A stretch of DNA of 37,353 bases from Pseudomonadota bacterium (GCA_019351895.1 JABBOH010000032.1:1-37353); one strand, 5' to 3'. Positions 7,896 through 15,894 are shown, numbered from the stretch's first letter. Notes: generated by a model not told the origin, from the sequence alone. Numbers and translations are program-made.

Positions 7896-8912
7896 TCAGA
7901 CCGCCGCTACCGCCGACTGCCGCACCTCGATCGTGAGGTGCGAGACCGCTCCCGTGTTGCCGATCCGCGCGCGATAGAAGTCCGCCCCTCGGGCACTGTC
8001 GGTCGCCACGCTCACGATCGCGCCGAGATGGCCCGGGCCCAGACGCCATACATGGAGATCGGTCACCCGGTCGCCCGCCTCCTCCACCGCGCCGCGGATC
8101 GCCGCCTGCACCTGCCGGTCCGCCGTCATGTCGAGCAGGATCGCGCCGGTGTCTCGGATGAGCCCATAGGACCAGCTGGCGATGACGCAGGCGCCGACGA
8201 GGCCGGCCAGCGGGTCCATCCAAAGCCAGCCGAAGACCGCGGCCAGCGACAATCCCACGATGACGAGAACCGAGACCGCCGCATCGGCCACCACATGGAT
8301 GATGGCGGCGCGCAGGTTGTTATCGCGATGCTCCGCACTGCGATGGTCATGGTCATGGTGGCCATGATCCGCATGCGCCGGGTGGTCGTGGTGATCATGG
8401 TGGTCGTGGTGGTCGTGGCCGTGATGGTGATGCGCGCCGCCCGCCAGTAGCCAAGCGCTCGCGATGTTCACGACGAGGCCGACGCCCGCGATGGGGATGG
8501 CCTCCGCGAAATGAATGGGCACCGGGTGGAAGAAGCGCAACGCCGCCTCGTACCCGATAAGCAGTGCGATCATCACCAGGATGATCGCACTGCTGAAGCC
8601 CGCGAGGTCGCCGAGCTTGCCGGTGCCGAAGGTGAAGCGCGGGTCATGGGCGTAGACACGCGCGAAGCGGTAGGCGAGCGCGGCCAGCAGAAGCGCGCCG
8701 GCATGGGTGCTCATATGCAGCCCGTCGGCGATGAGCGCGATGGAGCCGAACAGGATGCCGCCCACGATCTCAGCCAGCATCATGGCGGTGCAAAGCCCGA
8801 TCACCCACCAGGCGCGACGTTCGGCGCGCTCGTGGCCCTCGCCCAGGAACACATGCGCATGACCGCCCGGAAGGGCGGCGGATGAAAATTCGGACATGGG
8901 CATCCCGCTCAT
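7896..8912 (-). CDS. dmeF: CDF-family Co(II)/Ni(II) efflux transporter DmeF
   Basis: Cation diffusion facilitator of 338 residues that exports divalent metal from the cytoplasm in exchange for protons. Six membrane spans are visible. The transmembrane metal site reads ADGLHMSTH in helix 2 (D63, H66, H70) and HVVAD in helix 5 (H206, D210). The helix-2 aspartate of the usual HxxxD is replaced by histidine, a variation I associate with DmeF rather than with zinc-selective ZitB/CzcD. A very His/Asp-rich loop (residues 161-195) lies between helices 4 and 5, and a cytoplasmic ferredoxin-like domain closes the protein. It overlaps dmeR by four bases (8909-8912). Regulation by DmeR is expected from the pairing and from the sensor's ligand set. 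Confidence 0.93.
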   Translation of the reverse strand: MSGMPMSEFSSAALPGGHAHVFLGEGHERAERRAWWVIGLCTAMMLAEIVGGILFGSIALIADGLHMSTHAGALLLAALAYRFARVYAHDPRFTFGTGKLGDLAGFSSAIILVMIALLIGYEAALRFFHPVPIHFAEAIPIAGVGLVVNIASAWLLAGGAHHHHGHDHHDHHDHHDHPAHADHGHHDHDHRSAEHRDNNLRAAIIHVVADAAVSVLVIVGLSLAAVFGWLWMDPLAGLVGACVIASWSYGLIRDTGAILLDMTADRQVQAAIRGAVEEAGDRVTDLHVWRLGPGHLGAIVSVATDSARGADFYRARIGNTGAVSHLTIEVRQSAVAAV

Positions 8913-9187
8913 CTGAGATAAGTACGCACGACCTCGATCAGTTCGGCCGCGCCTTGCGCGCGCTCCGGATCGGGGTCCGTGTCGGGGTTCACGACGTGGT
9001 TGCGGATATGGTCTTCCATGACCTCGGCGCTGAGCCCCTGGACCGCCCCGCGCAGAGACGCGACGAGCATCAACACGTCGGCGCAGCCGATTTCGGCGTC
9101 GAGCGCGCGTTCCAGCGCCTCCACCTGCCCCCTGATGCGCCGCACGCGCGCAATCAGTTTCGACTTCGCCTTGATCGTATGCGCCAT
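8909..9187 (-). CDS. dmeR: Metal-sensing repressor DmeR (CsoR/RcnR family)
   Basis: The start chosen is the ATG at 9185-9187, preceded by GGGAGG. It gives 92 residues, the family length; the longer open frame to 9610 runs over the neighbouring response regulator gene and is rejected. The protein is the all-helical CsoR/RcnR type with no separate DNA-binding domain. The ligand residues known for E. coli RcnR occupy the same numbers here: His3, Cys35, His60 and His64, after the start MAHTIKAKSK. His3 with His64 favours Ni/Co sensing over copper (CsoR) or formaldehyde (FrmR). It should repress dmeRF until nickel or cobalt binds. The overlap with dmeF supports this. Confidence 0.92.
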   Translation of the reverse strand: MAHTIKAKSKLIARVRRIRGQVEALERALDAEIGCADVLMLVASLRGAVQGLSAEVMEDHIRNHVVNPDTDPDPERAQGAAELIEVVRTYLR

Positions 9188-9207
9188 GCTCGCCTCCCGC
9201 CGTCCCT

Positions 9208-9227
9208 CTATAGGGTAGGGGGGTATC
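9208..9227 (-). promoter_or_regulatory. Candidate DmeR operator
   Basis: On the minus strand this reads GATACCCCCCTACCCTATAG: a C-tract flanked by ATA and TAT steps, 21 bases before the dmeR start. Operators of the RcnR/FrmR group share a G/C tract bounded by A/T-rich half sites, so this is the natural binding site for DmeR. The match is by eye only. Confidence 0.55.
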
Positions 9228-9252
9228 TCACCACAAGCAGCCGGCGCGGGCC

Positions 9253-10143
9253 TTATTGCACCGTGCGGATGGCGATCGCGGCGGCCGCGGCGCGGTTCTC
9301 GACCCCGAGCTTGCTGTAGATCTGCTCCAGATGCTTCTGCACCGTGCGCGGACTCATGCCGAGAATCTCGGCGATGTCGCGCGTCGCCTTGCCATGGCCG
9401 ATCCACAGCAGAACCTCGGCCTCCCGCGTCGTCAGGCCCAGCCGCTCCCGCAGCCGCGCCTCCTCGCCCGAACTCCGCGTCTCCATGATGCGGAACAGAA
9501 CCTCGTCCGGACCCATCCGCCCGACATAGACGAAGTGCAGCACCTGCCCCCCCTCGCCCATCGCCGCCGCCGTCCGCCCCGGCACATGCTCGGCCGTCTC
9601 GGCGAGCCATTCGGCCACCCAGGGACAGGCGATCTCCTCGCTATGCGCGGCTCCCGCCAGAAGTGCCGCCGCCTGCGGCGTCGCCCAGACCAGCGCGCCC
9701 TCGGTATCCGTCGCGAGCAGAAACCGGCCCGCCGTGTCGAGCGCCGCCTGGGCGCTCCGCGTCCGCCGCGCACCGGTCAGATGCACGCGGATGCGCGCCA
9801 CGACCTCGGCGAGTTGGAGGGGCTTGGTGACGTAATCGACGCCCCCCGCCTCCAGCCCGCGCACGACATCCTCGCTTTCGGTGAGGCCGGTCATAAACAC
9901 GATGGGGACCCCCGCCAGGGCAGGGTTGCGCTTCATCCGGCGGCAAGCCTCGAAGCCGTCCATGCCCGGCATGACGGCATCGATCAGGATGATGTCGGGC
10001 ACCACCCGCTCCACCACCGTCATCGCCGCCGCCGCCGACTGCGCCATCAGCACCGTGTAGCCGGCATCCTCCAGCACCTCGTTCAGCACGCCGAGCGTGC
10101 CGGGCGTGTCGTCCACCACCAGCACCACGTCGCGCCGGTTCAT
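9253..10143 (-). CDS. REC-LuxR response regulator, partner of the NCS1-type hybrid kinase
   Basis: Transcriptional response regulator of 296 residues. The receiver domain (1-125) has the acidic pair D11-D12, phosphoacceptor D55 (in ILIDAVMPGMDGF) and K108 (VTKPLQ). A middle part (about 130-225) looks like a degenerate PAS domain (FLLATDTEGALVWATPQAAALL), which is unusual between REC and output. The C-terminus (237-292) is a LuxR/NarL helix-turn-helix, LTTREAEVLLWIGHGKATRDIA with recognition helix SPRTVQKHLEQIYSKL. Its ATG overlaps the stop of the kinase gene (10140-10143), so the two are a cognate pair. Divergence from urtABCDE suggests that the urt promoter is the target; this is inference. 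Confidence 0.92.
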   Translation of the reverse strand: MNRRDVVLVVDDTPGTLGVLNEVLEDAGYTVLMAQSAAAAMTVVERVVPDIILIDAVMPGMDGFEACRRMKRNPALAGVPIVFMTGLTESEDVVRGLEAGGVDYVTKPLQLAEVVARIRVHLTGARRTRSAQAALDTAGRFLLATDTEGALVWATPQAAALLAGAAHSEEIACPWVAEWLAETAEHVPGRTAAAMGEGGQVLHFVYVGRMGPDEVLFRIMETRSSGEEARLRERLGLTTREAEVLLWIGHGKATRDIAEILGMSPRTVQKHLEQIYSKLGVENRAAAAAIAIRTVQ

Positions 10144-13100
10144 GCCGCCCCCGCATTTGCGGGCTCCTGGTCCTGTTCATGCGCCTGCGCCATCGCATCC
10201 AGCGCGGCGAGGAACCCGTCCAGCCGGTAATCGGCGATGAGCGCGCGGAGCGGCGCCAGCGTGGGCGCGAGCCCCGGCGCCTCGTCGCCCAGTGCGTCGA
10301 GCCGCAGACGGATGCCGCGCACGTAGCCGATGGCCGCCAACTCCCGCAGCTCGTCCAGTTGCTGCATCGTCAGCGCCACGCCCTTGTCACGCGCGACGAG
10401 CACCGGCTCGCTCGCGAGGCGCGTCCATTCGAGGTTCAGCAGCCGGCCTATGGTCTCCACCAGCAGGTCGAGCCGGACCGGCTTGGCCATCACGTCGTCA
10501 TGCGGCTGACCCTCGCGCGGGGCGGCTTCGAGTTCGCGGGCATTTGCCGAGACGATGACGATCGGCGCCCCTCTGCCGGGTGCCGCCGTCCCTGCTTCCG
10601 TCCGCAGCCGGGCCGCAAGATCCCAGCCCGTCATGTCGGGCATCGCGAGGTCGAGCAGGAAAAGATCGGGCCGCCATTGCGCCGCCATCGCGAGGCATTC
10701 GGTGCCCCCCGCCGCCCCCATGACCGTGAAGCCGAGCGGCGTCAGCAGATCGAGCATGAGCGAGCGATGGGTCGGGTCGTCGTCGGCGACCAGCACCGTC
10801 AGCCGCCGCCCGCGATAGCCGGTGATCTCGAGCGCGGGGGGGCTGGGCCGCAGCGCTTCCGCCGCTTCCGACAGCAACAGGCGCAGGCGGAACCGGCTGC
10901 CCTCACCGAGCACGCTCGTCGCCGTCACCTCCCCGCCCATGACCTCGGTCAGCAGGCGGACGATGGTGAGACCGAGCCCTGTCCCCGGCACGGACTGGTC
11001 GCCCGCGCGCTGGAACGGCTCGAAGATGCGGGCGAGGTCCGCCTCGGCGATGCCGCGCCCGGTGTCGATGATCTCGAAGTCCGCGACCTGGCTGCGGTAG
11101 CGCACGGTGAAGGTGACGCTGCCGTGGGACGTGAACTTGATCGCGTTCGACAGCAGGTTGATGAGCACCTGCCGCATCCGGTGCTCGTCGGCATAGACGA
11201 GACGCGGCAGCGCCTCGGCCCGGTAATGCAGCGCGATGCCTTTGGTTTCCGCCTGCAGCCGCATCATCTGCACAAGATGGTCAAGGAATTCCGGTAGCCG
11301 GATTTCGTCCCGGTACAGCTCGATATGCCCCGCCTCGATCTTGGAGATGTCGAGCAAGCCGCCGATCAGCGCCGTGAGATGCTCGCCCGAGCGGCGGATG
11401 ACGCGCAAGCCTTCGCGCTTGCGCGCCGGGATATCGGCGTCCTTCTCCAGCAGCTGGGCATAGCCGAGGATGGCGTTGAGCGGGCTCCGCAACTCGTGGC
11501 TGATGCCGACGACGTAGCGGCTTTTGGCACGGCTCGCGGCCTCGGCGGTCTCCTTCGCGCGCTGCAGCGCGGCGTCCGTCTTCCGGTGCGCGCCAATCTC
11601 GTCCAGCAGCAAAACGGTTTGACGGCGCGTCTCCTCCTCCGCCGCGCGCCGGCTCTCCTGCGCCAGCACGGCAAGCCAGGATACGACGCCTCCGATCACC
11701 AGCATGACGAGGAAAGTCTTCCAGAAGGCCGCCTTCGCCGCCGCGTGGCTGATCGGGCCGCCGCCCATGGTCTGCGCGTCGATCGCGATCAGCAGCAGGC
11801 CGGTGCCGGCGGCGAACAGGAACAGCACGCCCAGGAACCGCGCCACGCGAACGCGCATGAGCGCCACGAGCGATGCCGGCAGCACCGCGCGGAAGGGCTG
11901 CGTGAGTTGCGCCCCCAGGCGGCCATGCGGCTTGCAGGCGTCGTGGCAGCGGGCGTCGAGCGAACAGCAGAGCGAGCAGATCGGCCCGGTATAGACGGGG
12001 CAATAGGCCATATCCTCGGGCTCGAAGGCGATCTCGCAGATGCTGCAGGGGATGGTGCCGCGATTGGCCCAGGCGGCGCGGCCGCGGCGCGCGAGGTAGG
12101 TCCGGCCGCCGGTCGCCCAGGCGATCACCGGGGCGGCGAGGAAGGCGGTCCCGAAGGCGAGGAAGGTCGAAAGGGCGGCCGCCGTTGCGCCCATGACGCC
12201 CGCATAGGCGCTGAGCGACACCGCCGCCGCCAGAAGCATCGCGCCGACGCCGACCGGGTTGATGTCGAACAGATGCGCCCGCTTGAACTCGATCCCCGGC
12301 GGGCTGAGGCCGAGCCGCTTGTTGACCACGAGGTCCGCGACCAGCGCGCCCATCCACCCCGCCGCGACATCGGAATAAACCACCAGCGTATGCTGGATGG
12401 TGCGGGTCACGCCGGTCTCCATCAGCAGCAGCGCGATGACGATGTTGAAGATCAGCCAGACGACGCGGCCGGGATGGCTGTGCGTGAGGCGGGAGAAGAA
12501 GTTCGACCAGGCGAGCGAGCCGGCATAGGCGTTGGTGACGTTGATCTTGATCTGCGACACGACGACGAGCGCGCAGGTGACGGCGATGGCGACGCCGGGT
12601 GAGGTGAAGGTGGCGAAGGCGATGCGATACATCTGCGCCGGCTGCACCGCCTGGTCGGGCAGCAGCCCCTCGCGCAGCGCGACATAGGCGAGCAGCGACC
12701 CCGCGAGCAGCTTGACGATGTCGATCGCGATCCAGCCCGGTCCGCCGAGCAGCAGCGCCGTCCACCAGGCCCGCGCGCCGATCTTTTCGCGCGGCGGCAG
12801 GAAGCGGATGAAATCCACCTGCTCGGCGGTCTGGGTGATCATGGCGAAGAGAATGGAGGCGGCAGCGCCGAACCCCGCGAGGTCGAAGCCCGACAGCCGG
12901 TGGTGCTGCCCACCGAAGGCCGCCCAGCCGGTCAGCCATTCGGGATGGGTGATGAGCACGGCGAGGATCGGCACGAGGTTGAGCACGAACCATACCGGCT
13001 GGGTCCAGAGCTGCAACCGGCTGATGACGGTGATCCCGTGCGTGACAAGCGGCACGACGATGACCGCGCAAAGGATGTAGCCCAGCCATTCCGGCACGCC

Positions 13101-13565
13101 GAAGAAGCTTTGCAGCATCGAGGCGAGGATCACCGCCTCGATGCCGAAGAAGATGAAGGTGAAGGAGGCGTAGATCAGCGAGGTGATGGTCGAGCCGATA
13201 TAGCCGAAGCCCGCGCCACGGGTGAGCAGATCGACATCGACGCCCGCGCGCGCCGCATGAGCGCAGATGGGAATGCTGATCACGAAGATCATGACGCTGA
13301 CGAAGGCGATAGCCGCGATGCTGTCGGTGAAGCCGTAAGCGAGCGTGATGGTGCCCCCGATCGCCTCCAGCGCCAGGAAGGAGACGGCGCCGAGGGCGGT
13401 GTTCGCGACCCGCAGCGCCGACCATTTGCGCGCCGTTTTGGCCGTGAAACGGAGTGCGTAGTCCTCCAGCGTCTGGTTCGCGACCCAGCGGTTGTATTCG
13501 CGCCGGGTGCGCGTGATGCGCTGGCGCGCGAGCCGGGCGGAGCCCGCGGGCGTGCCGATCCTCAT
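10140..13565 (-). CDS. Hybrid histidine kinase with an N-terminal NCS1-type permease sensor
   Basis: Membrane sensor of 1141 residues. Residues 1-490 form a full permease of about twelve helices resembling the NCS1 (cytosine/purine/hydantoin) symporters, starting near NRWVANQTLEDYALRFT. Next is a cysteine-rich segment, 507-544, with eight Cys (CxxC-x11-C-x7-C-xx-CC-x5-C-x3-C), then two more helices (about 574-595 and 615-635). The kinase core has HisKA with H690 (GISHELRSPLNAILGYAQLL) and HATPase boxes at N803-N807, DTGRGIAE and GTGLGLTIV. A receiver follows with D972 and K1028. The last 70 residues are helical, HPt-sized, but lack an obvious phospho-histidine. The design parallels CbrA, which uses an SSS-type transporter. 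Phosphate presumably goes to the adjacent LuxR regulator. Its orientation opposite urtA suggests that it senses urea or a nucleobase breakdown product that yields urea. Confidence 0.92.
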   Translation of the reverse strand: MRIGTPAGSARLARQRITRTRREYNRWVANQTLEDYALRFTAKTARKWSALRVANTALGAVSFLALEAIGGTITLAYGFTDSIAAIAFVSVMIFVISIPICAHAARAGVDVDLLTRGAGFGYIGSTITSLIYASFTFIFFGIEAVILASMLQSFFGVPEWLGYILCAVIVVPLVTHGITVISRLQLWTQPVWFVLNLVPILAVLITHPEWLTGWAAFGGQHHRLSGFDLAGFGAAASILFAMITQTAEQVDFIRFLPPREKIGARAWWTALLLGGPGWIAIDIVKLLAGSLLAYVALREGLLPDQAVQPAQMYRIAFATFTSPGVAIAVTCALVVVSQIKINVTNAYAGSLAWSNFFSRLTHSHPGRVVWLIFNIVIALLLMETGVTRTIQHTLVVYSDVAAGWMGALVADLVVNKRLGLSPPGIEFKRAHLFDINPVGVGAMLLAAAVSLSAYAGVMGATAAALSTFLAFGTAFLAAPVIAWATGGRTYLARRGRAAWANRGTIPCSICEIAFEPEDMAYCPVYTGPICSLCCSLDARCHDACKPHGRLGAQLTQPFRAVLPASLVALMRVRVARFLGVLFLFAAGTGLLLIAIDAQTMGGGPISHAAAKAAFWKTFLVMLVIGGVVSWLAVLAQESRRAAEEETRRQTVLLLDEIGAHRKTDAALQRAKETAEAASRAKSRYVVGISHELRSPLNAILGYAQLLEKDADIPARKREGLRVIRRSGEHLTALIGGLLDISKIEAGHIELYRDEIRLPEFLDHLVQMMRLQAETKGIALHYRAEALPRLVYADEHRMRQVLINLLSNAIKFTSHGSVTFTVRYRSQVADFEIIDTGRGIAEADLARIFEPFQRAGDQSVPGTGLGLTIVRLLTEVMGGEVTATSVLGEGSRFRLRLLLSEAAEALRPSPPALEITGYRGRRLTVLVADDDPTHRSLMLDLLTPLGFTVMGAAGGTECLAMAAQWRPDLFLLDLAMPDMTGWDLAARLRTEAGTAAPGRGAPIVIVSANARELEAAPREGQPHDDVMAKPVRLDLLVETIGRLLNLEWTRLASEPVLVARDKGVALTMQQLDELRELAAIGYVRGIRLRLDALGDEAPGLAPTLAPLRALIADYRLDGFLAALDAMAQAHEQDQEPANAGAA

Positions 13566-13726
13566 GGCCTGCGCACCTGTCCGATGAGCGCGCGCGCTCG
13601 CGCCTTTAGTGGAGCGGCCCTGACCGGACGGATGAATTGCCCGGGCTCACCCGAGAGCTGACTGAGGATGCCGAAGCCGCTCGGGATGCATGAGCGCGCA
13701 ACACCGGCTTGGTCGCACAGGACAGC

Positions 13727-14101
13727 ATGTCTCATTCTAAAGACGTAGTCACGACCGCGATGGTCCTCTCGCGCCGCCCGCATACGACAATGCAGGCGGC
13801 GCCGTTGCTCGCGCTCCCCGCCCCGTCCCCCGCCCGCGCCGCCGCGCGTGTGGCCGAGCCCGTGGCTGACAAACCCGCCCCGCCGCGGCCGCCCTTCTTT
13901 TTTTCGCGGGAGCCGAACCCCTTGAAGGTCGGCATCCGCCACGTGCCCTCCGGCACCATGACGGTCACCCACGCGCCGCTGAGACAGGTGATGGCGACGC
14001 TTTCGGAACGCGCCGGACACCAAGGACCCGCGAACAGCCACAGGCTCGAAGCGGTCGTCGTCGATTGGCGGCATACCGTCTGCGCCGCCTTCTGGCCCTG
14101 A
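13727..14101 (+). pseudogene. Decayed 5' fragment of a second urtA
   Basis: From 13922 to 14065 the frame encodes 48 residues that align without gaps to residues 65-112 of the intact UrtA. By my count 20 are identical, including SGTM, PL--VM and LE-VVVD. Directly after this block the resemblance is lost (WRHTVCAAFWP) and TGA ends the frame at 14101. The first 65 codons are Ala/Pro-rich and do not give a convincing signal peptide, and no ribosome site precedes the ATG. The remaining roughly 350 residues of UrtA are missing. It is best read as the relic of a tandem duplication or of an older urtA replaced by the present one. An expressed short peptide is possible but less likely. Confidence 0.7.
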
Positions 14102-14342
14102 GGCTGCAGTCCCGCGCCGCCCGGGCGAGCCGGCAGCGGCGCCCAGACGCGTCATCACCCTCATCGACAGTAGTCCCTGACGCTCAAGCGGGGCATGTTC
14201 GTCATCCGATGCCCAGCAAACCATAGGCATTGCCGCCCGTCATACGCGCTTTGACGTATGGTGGAAGGGCCGCTCACGCCGCCACTCTCGTTTCCAGGTC
14301 GCATCCACCCCAGCGCCGCAAACCATGGAAACAGGAACCGAG
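14102..14342 (+). promoter_or_regulatory. Upstream region of the urt operon
   Basis: This 241-base stretch holds no gene. It contains two inverted repeats: GGGCAT (14191-14196) with ATGCCC (14209-14214), and CATACG with CGTATG (14241-14260). No convincing sigma-54 element (GG-N10-GC with its wider consensus) was found by eye. The urt promoter should lie here. Together with the urtA relic and a GC palindrome at 13586-13599 it fills the 777 bases between the kinase and urtA. Confidence 0.5.
14241..14260. promoter_or_regulatory. Candidate operator for the LuxR-type regulator
   Basis: CATACGCGCTTTGACGTATG has perfect 6-bp arms around an 8-base spacer and lies about 80 bases before the urtA start. 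A 20-bp dyad is the right size for a NarL/LuxR dimer. It is the best-defined dyad in the urt upstream region, but its role is inferred. Confidence 0.4.
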
Positions 14343-15740
14343 ATGATGACGGACGAGAGCAAGTCCCCCCTTCCGACAAGTGCCGACACCACAACCATCG
14401 AGCCGCGCGTCGAGATGGGCCGCCGCGGCCTGGGCGGTCTCAGCCTTGCCGCCGCCGCCGCCGCGACCTTGGGAGGCGCTGCCGTCGGCACCGTCGCCAC
14501 AACACGCCCCGCCCGCGCGCAGTCGGCCGGCACGATCAAGGTCGGCGTGCTGCACTCGCTTTCCGGCACCATGGCCATCAGCGAGACGCCGCTCAAGGAA
14601 GTCATGCTGATGCTCATCAAGCAGCAGAACGCCAATGGCGGACTGCTCGGCCAACAGCTCGAGCCCGTCGTCGTCGATCCCGCCTCCAACTGGCCGCTGT
14701 TCGCCGAGAAGGCCAAGCAGCTGCTGAGCGTCGACAAATGCGCTGCCGTCTTCGGCTGCTGGACCTCGGTGTCCCGCAAGTCCGTGCTGCCGGTGTTCGA
14801 GCAGCTCAACGGCATCCTGTTCTACCCGGTCCAGTATGAGGGCCAGGAGTGCAGCCGCAACATCTTCTACACCGGCGCCGCGCCGAACCAGCAGGCCATT
14901 CCGGCGGTCGACTACCTGATGGACACGGTGCACGTGAAGCGCTGGGTGCTGGCCGGCACCGACTACGTCTATCCGCGCACCACCAACAAGATCCTGGAAG
15001 CCTATCTGAAGTCGAAGGGCGTCGCCTCCAGCGACATCATGATCAACTACACGCCGTTCGGCTATTCCGACTGGCAGGGCATCGTCTCCCAGATCAAGAG
15101 CTTCGGGTCTTCGGGACAGAAAACGGCGGTCGTCTCCACCATCAACGGCGACGCCAACGTGCCCTTCTACAAGGAACTCGGCAACCAGGGCGTGAAGGCG
15201 ACCGATATCCCCGTGGTCGCCTTCTCGGTCGGCGAGCAGGAACTGGCCGGCATCGACACCAAGCCACTGATCGGCCACCTCGCCGCCTGGAACTACTTCG
15301 AGAGCGTCCAAGCCCCTGCGAACACGCAGTTCATCGCCGATTTCAAGAAGTTCACGGGCAACCCGAAGCGCGTCACCAACGATCCGATGGAAGCCGCCTA
15401 TATCGGCTTCAACATGTGGGTGAAGGCGGTCGAGAAGGCGAACACGACCGACACGGATGCGGTGATCGCGGCGCTTCCGGGCATCGTCGCACCCAACCTG
15501 ACCGGCGACTACGCGGCCATGATGCCCAACCACCACATCACCAAGCCGGTGCTGATCGGCGAAATCCAGGGCAACGGCCAGTTCAACGTCGTCTTCGAGA
15601 CGCCGGGCACCGTCGTCGCCCAGCCCTGGTCGCCGTACCTGCCGGAATCGAAGGACCTCATCGGCGACTGGCTGCCGCCGATGTCCTGCGGCAACTACGA
15701 CGTGGTCCGTGGCAAGTGCCTCGGCACGAAAGCTGCTTGA
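14343..15740 (+). CDS. urtA: Urea ABC transporter substrate-binding protein UrtA, Tat-type signal
   Basis: Periplasmic urea receptor of the five-gene Urt importer. I chose the ATG at 14343 because AGGA lies six bases before it; an in-frame ATG at 14325 has no ribosome site. The 465-residue product begins with a long hydrophilic stretch, then GRRGLGGL with twin arginines at 27-28, an Ala-rich core and a likely cut near ARAQ (57-60). This is a Tat-style leader. The mature part is a type I periplasmic-binding fold of the UrtA/AmiC group: VGVLHSLSGTMAISE, LEPVVVDPASNWPLFAEKA, VFGCWTSVSRKSVLPV and NGILFYPVQYEG are typical and include residues lining the urea pocket. A 9-bp hairpin after the stop may keep its message abundant relative to urtB-E. 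Confidence 0.95.
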   Translation: MMTDESKSPLPTSADTTTIEPRVEMGRRGLGGLSLAAAAAATLGGAAVGTVATTRPARAQSAGTIKVGVLHSLSGTMAISETPLKEVMLMLIKQQNANGGLLGQQLEPVVVDPASNWPLFAEKAKQLLSVDKCAAVFGCWTSVSRKSVLPVFEQLNGILFYPVQYEGQECSRNIFYTGAAPNQQAIPAVDYLMDTVHVKRWVLAGTDYVYPRTTNKILEAYLKSKGVASSDIMINYTPFGYSDWQGIVSQIKSFGSSGQKTAVVSTINGDANVPFYKELGNQGVKATDIPVVAFSVGEQELAGIDTKPLIGHLAAWNYFESVQAPANTQFIADFKKFTGNPKRVTNDPMEAAYIGFNMWVKAVEKANTTDTDAVIAALPGIVAPNLTGDYAAMMPNHHITKPVLIGEIQGNGQFNVVFETPGTVVAQPWSPYLPESKDLIGDWLPPMSCGNYDVVRGKCLGTKAA

Positions 15741-15767
15741 TCGCCCGCGACCGCTAGAGGGTTAGTC

Positions 15768-15790
15768 GCCCGCGGACGTGCTCCGCGGGC
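15768..15790 (+). other. Intercistronic hairpin between urtA and urtB
   Basis: GCCCGCGGA (15768-15776) pairs perfectly with TCCGCGGGC (15782-15790) over a 5-base loop. No T-run follows. Stable hairpins after binding-protein genes commonly protect that message or reduce read-through, which fits the high UrtA to permease ratio needed. Confidence 0.6.
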
Positions 15791-15894
15791 CTGCCCGTTC
15801 AGGCGCCGCGGCCGTGGCGTCTGACCGGGTAGATGCACGGGTCGGGCCGAGGGCGGACCCGCCCGCGCATCACGCCGTAAGAGGAGGCGTCCCG

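Noticed and set aside
9188-9610. N-terminal extension of dmeR
   Set aside because: It overlaps the response regulator gene; the ATG at 9187 has a ribosome site and gives the exact family length with ligands at the expected numbers.
11281-13425. A 714-codon minus-strand frame inside the kinase gene
   Set aside because: Arg/Ala/Gly-rich shadow in another frame of the NCS1-type kinase gene; no family pattern.
13586-13599. GAGCGCGCGCGCTC palindrome before the kinase gene
   Set aside because: Perfect but made of alternating GC, which is easily formed by chance in this GC-rich sequence.
13562-14230. A 222-codon minus-strand frame across the urt upstream gap
   Set aside because: Arg/Gly-rich with no motif; the opposite strand shows the recognisable urtA relic.
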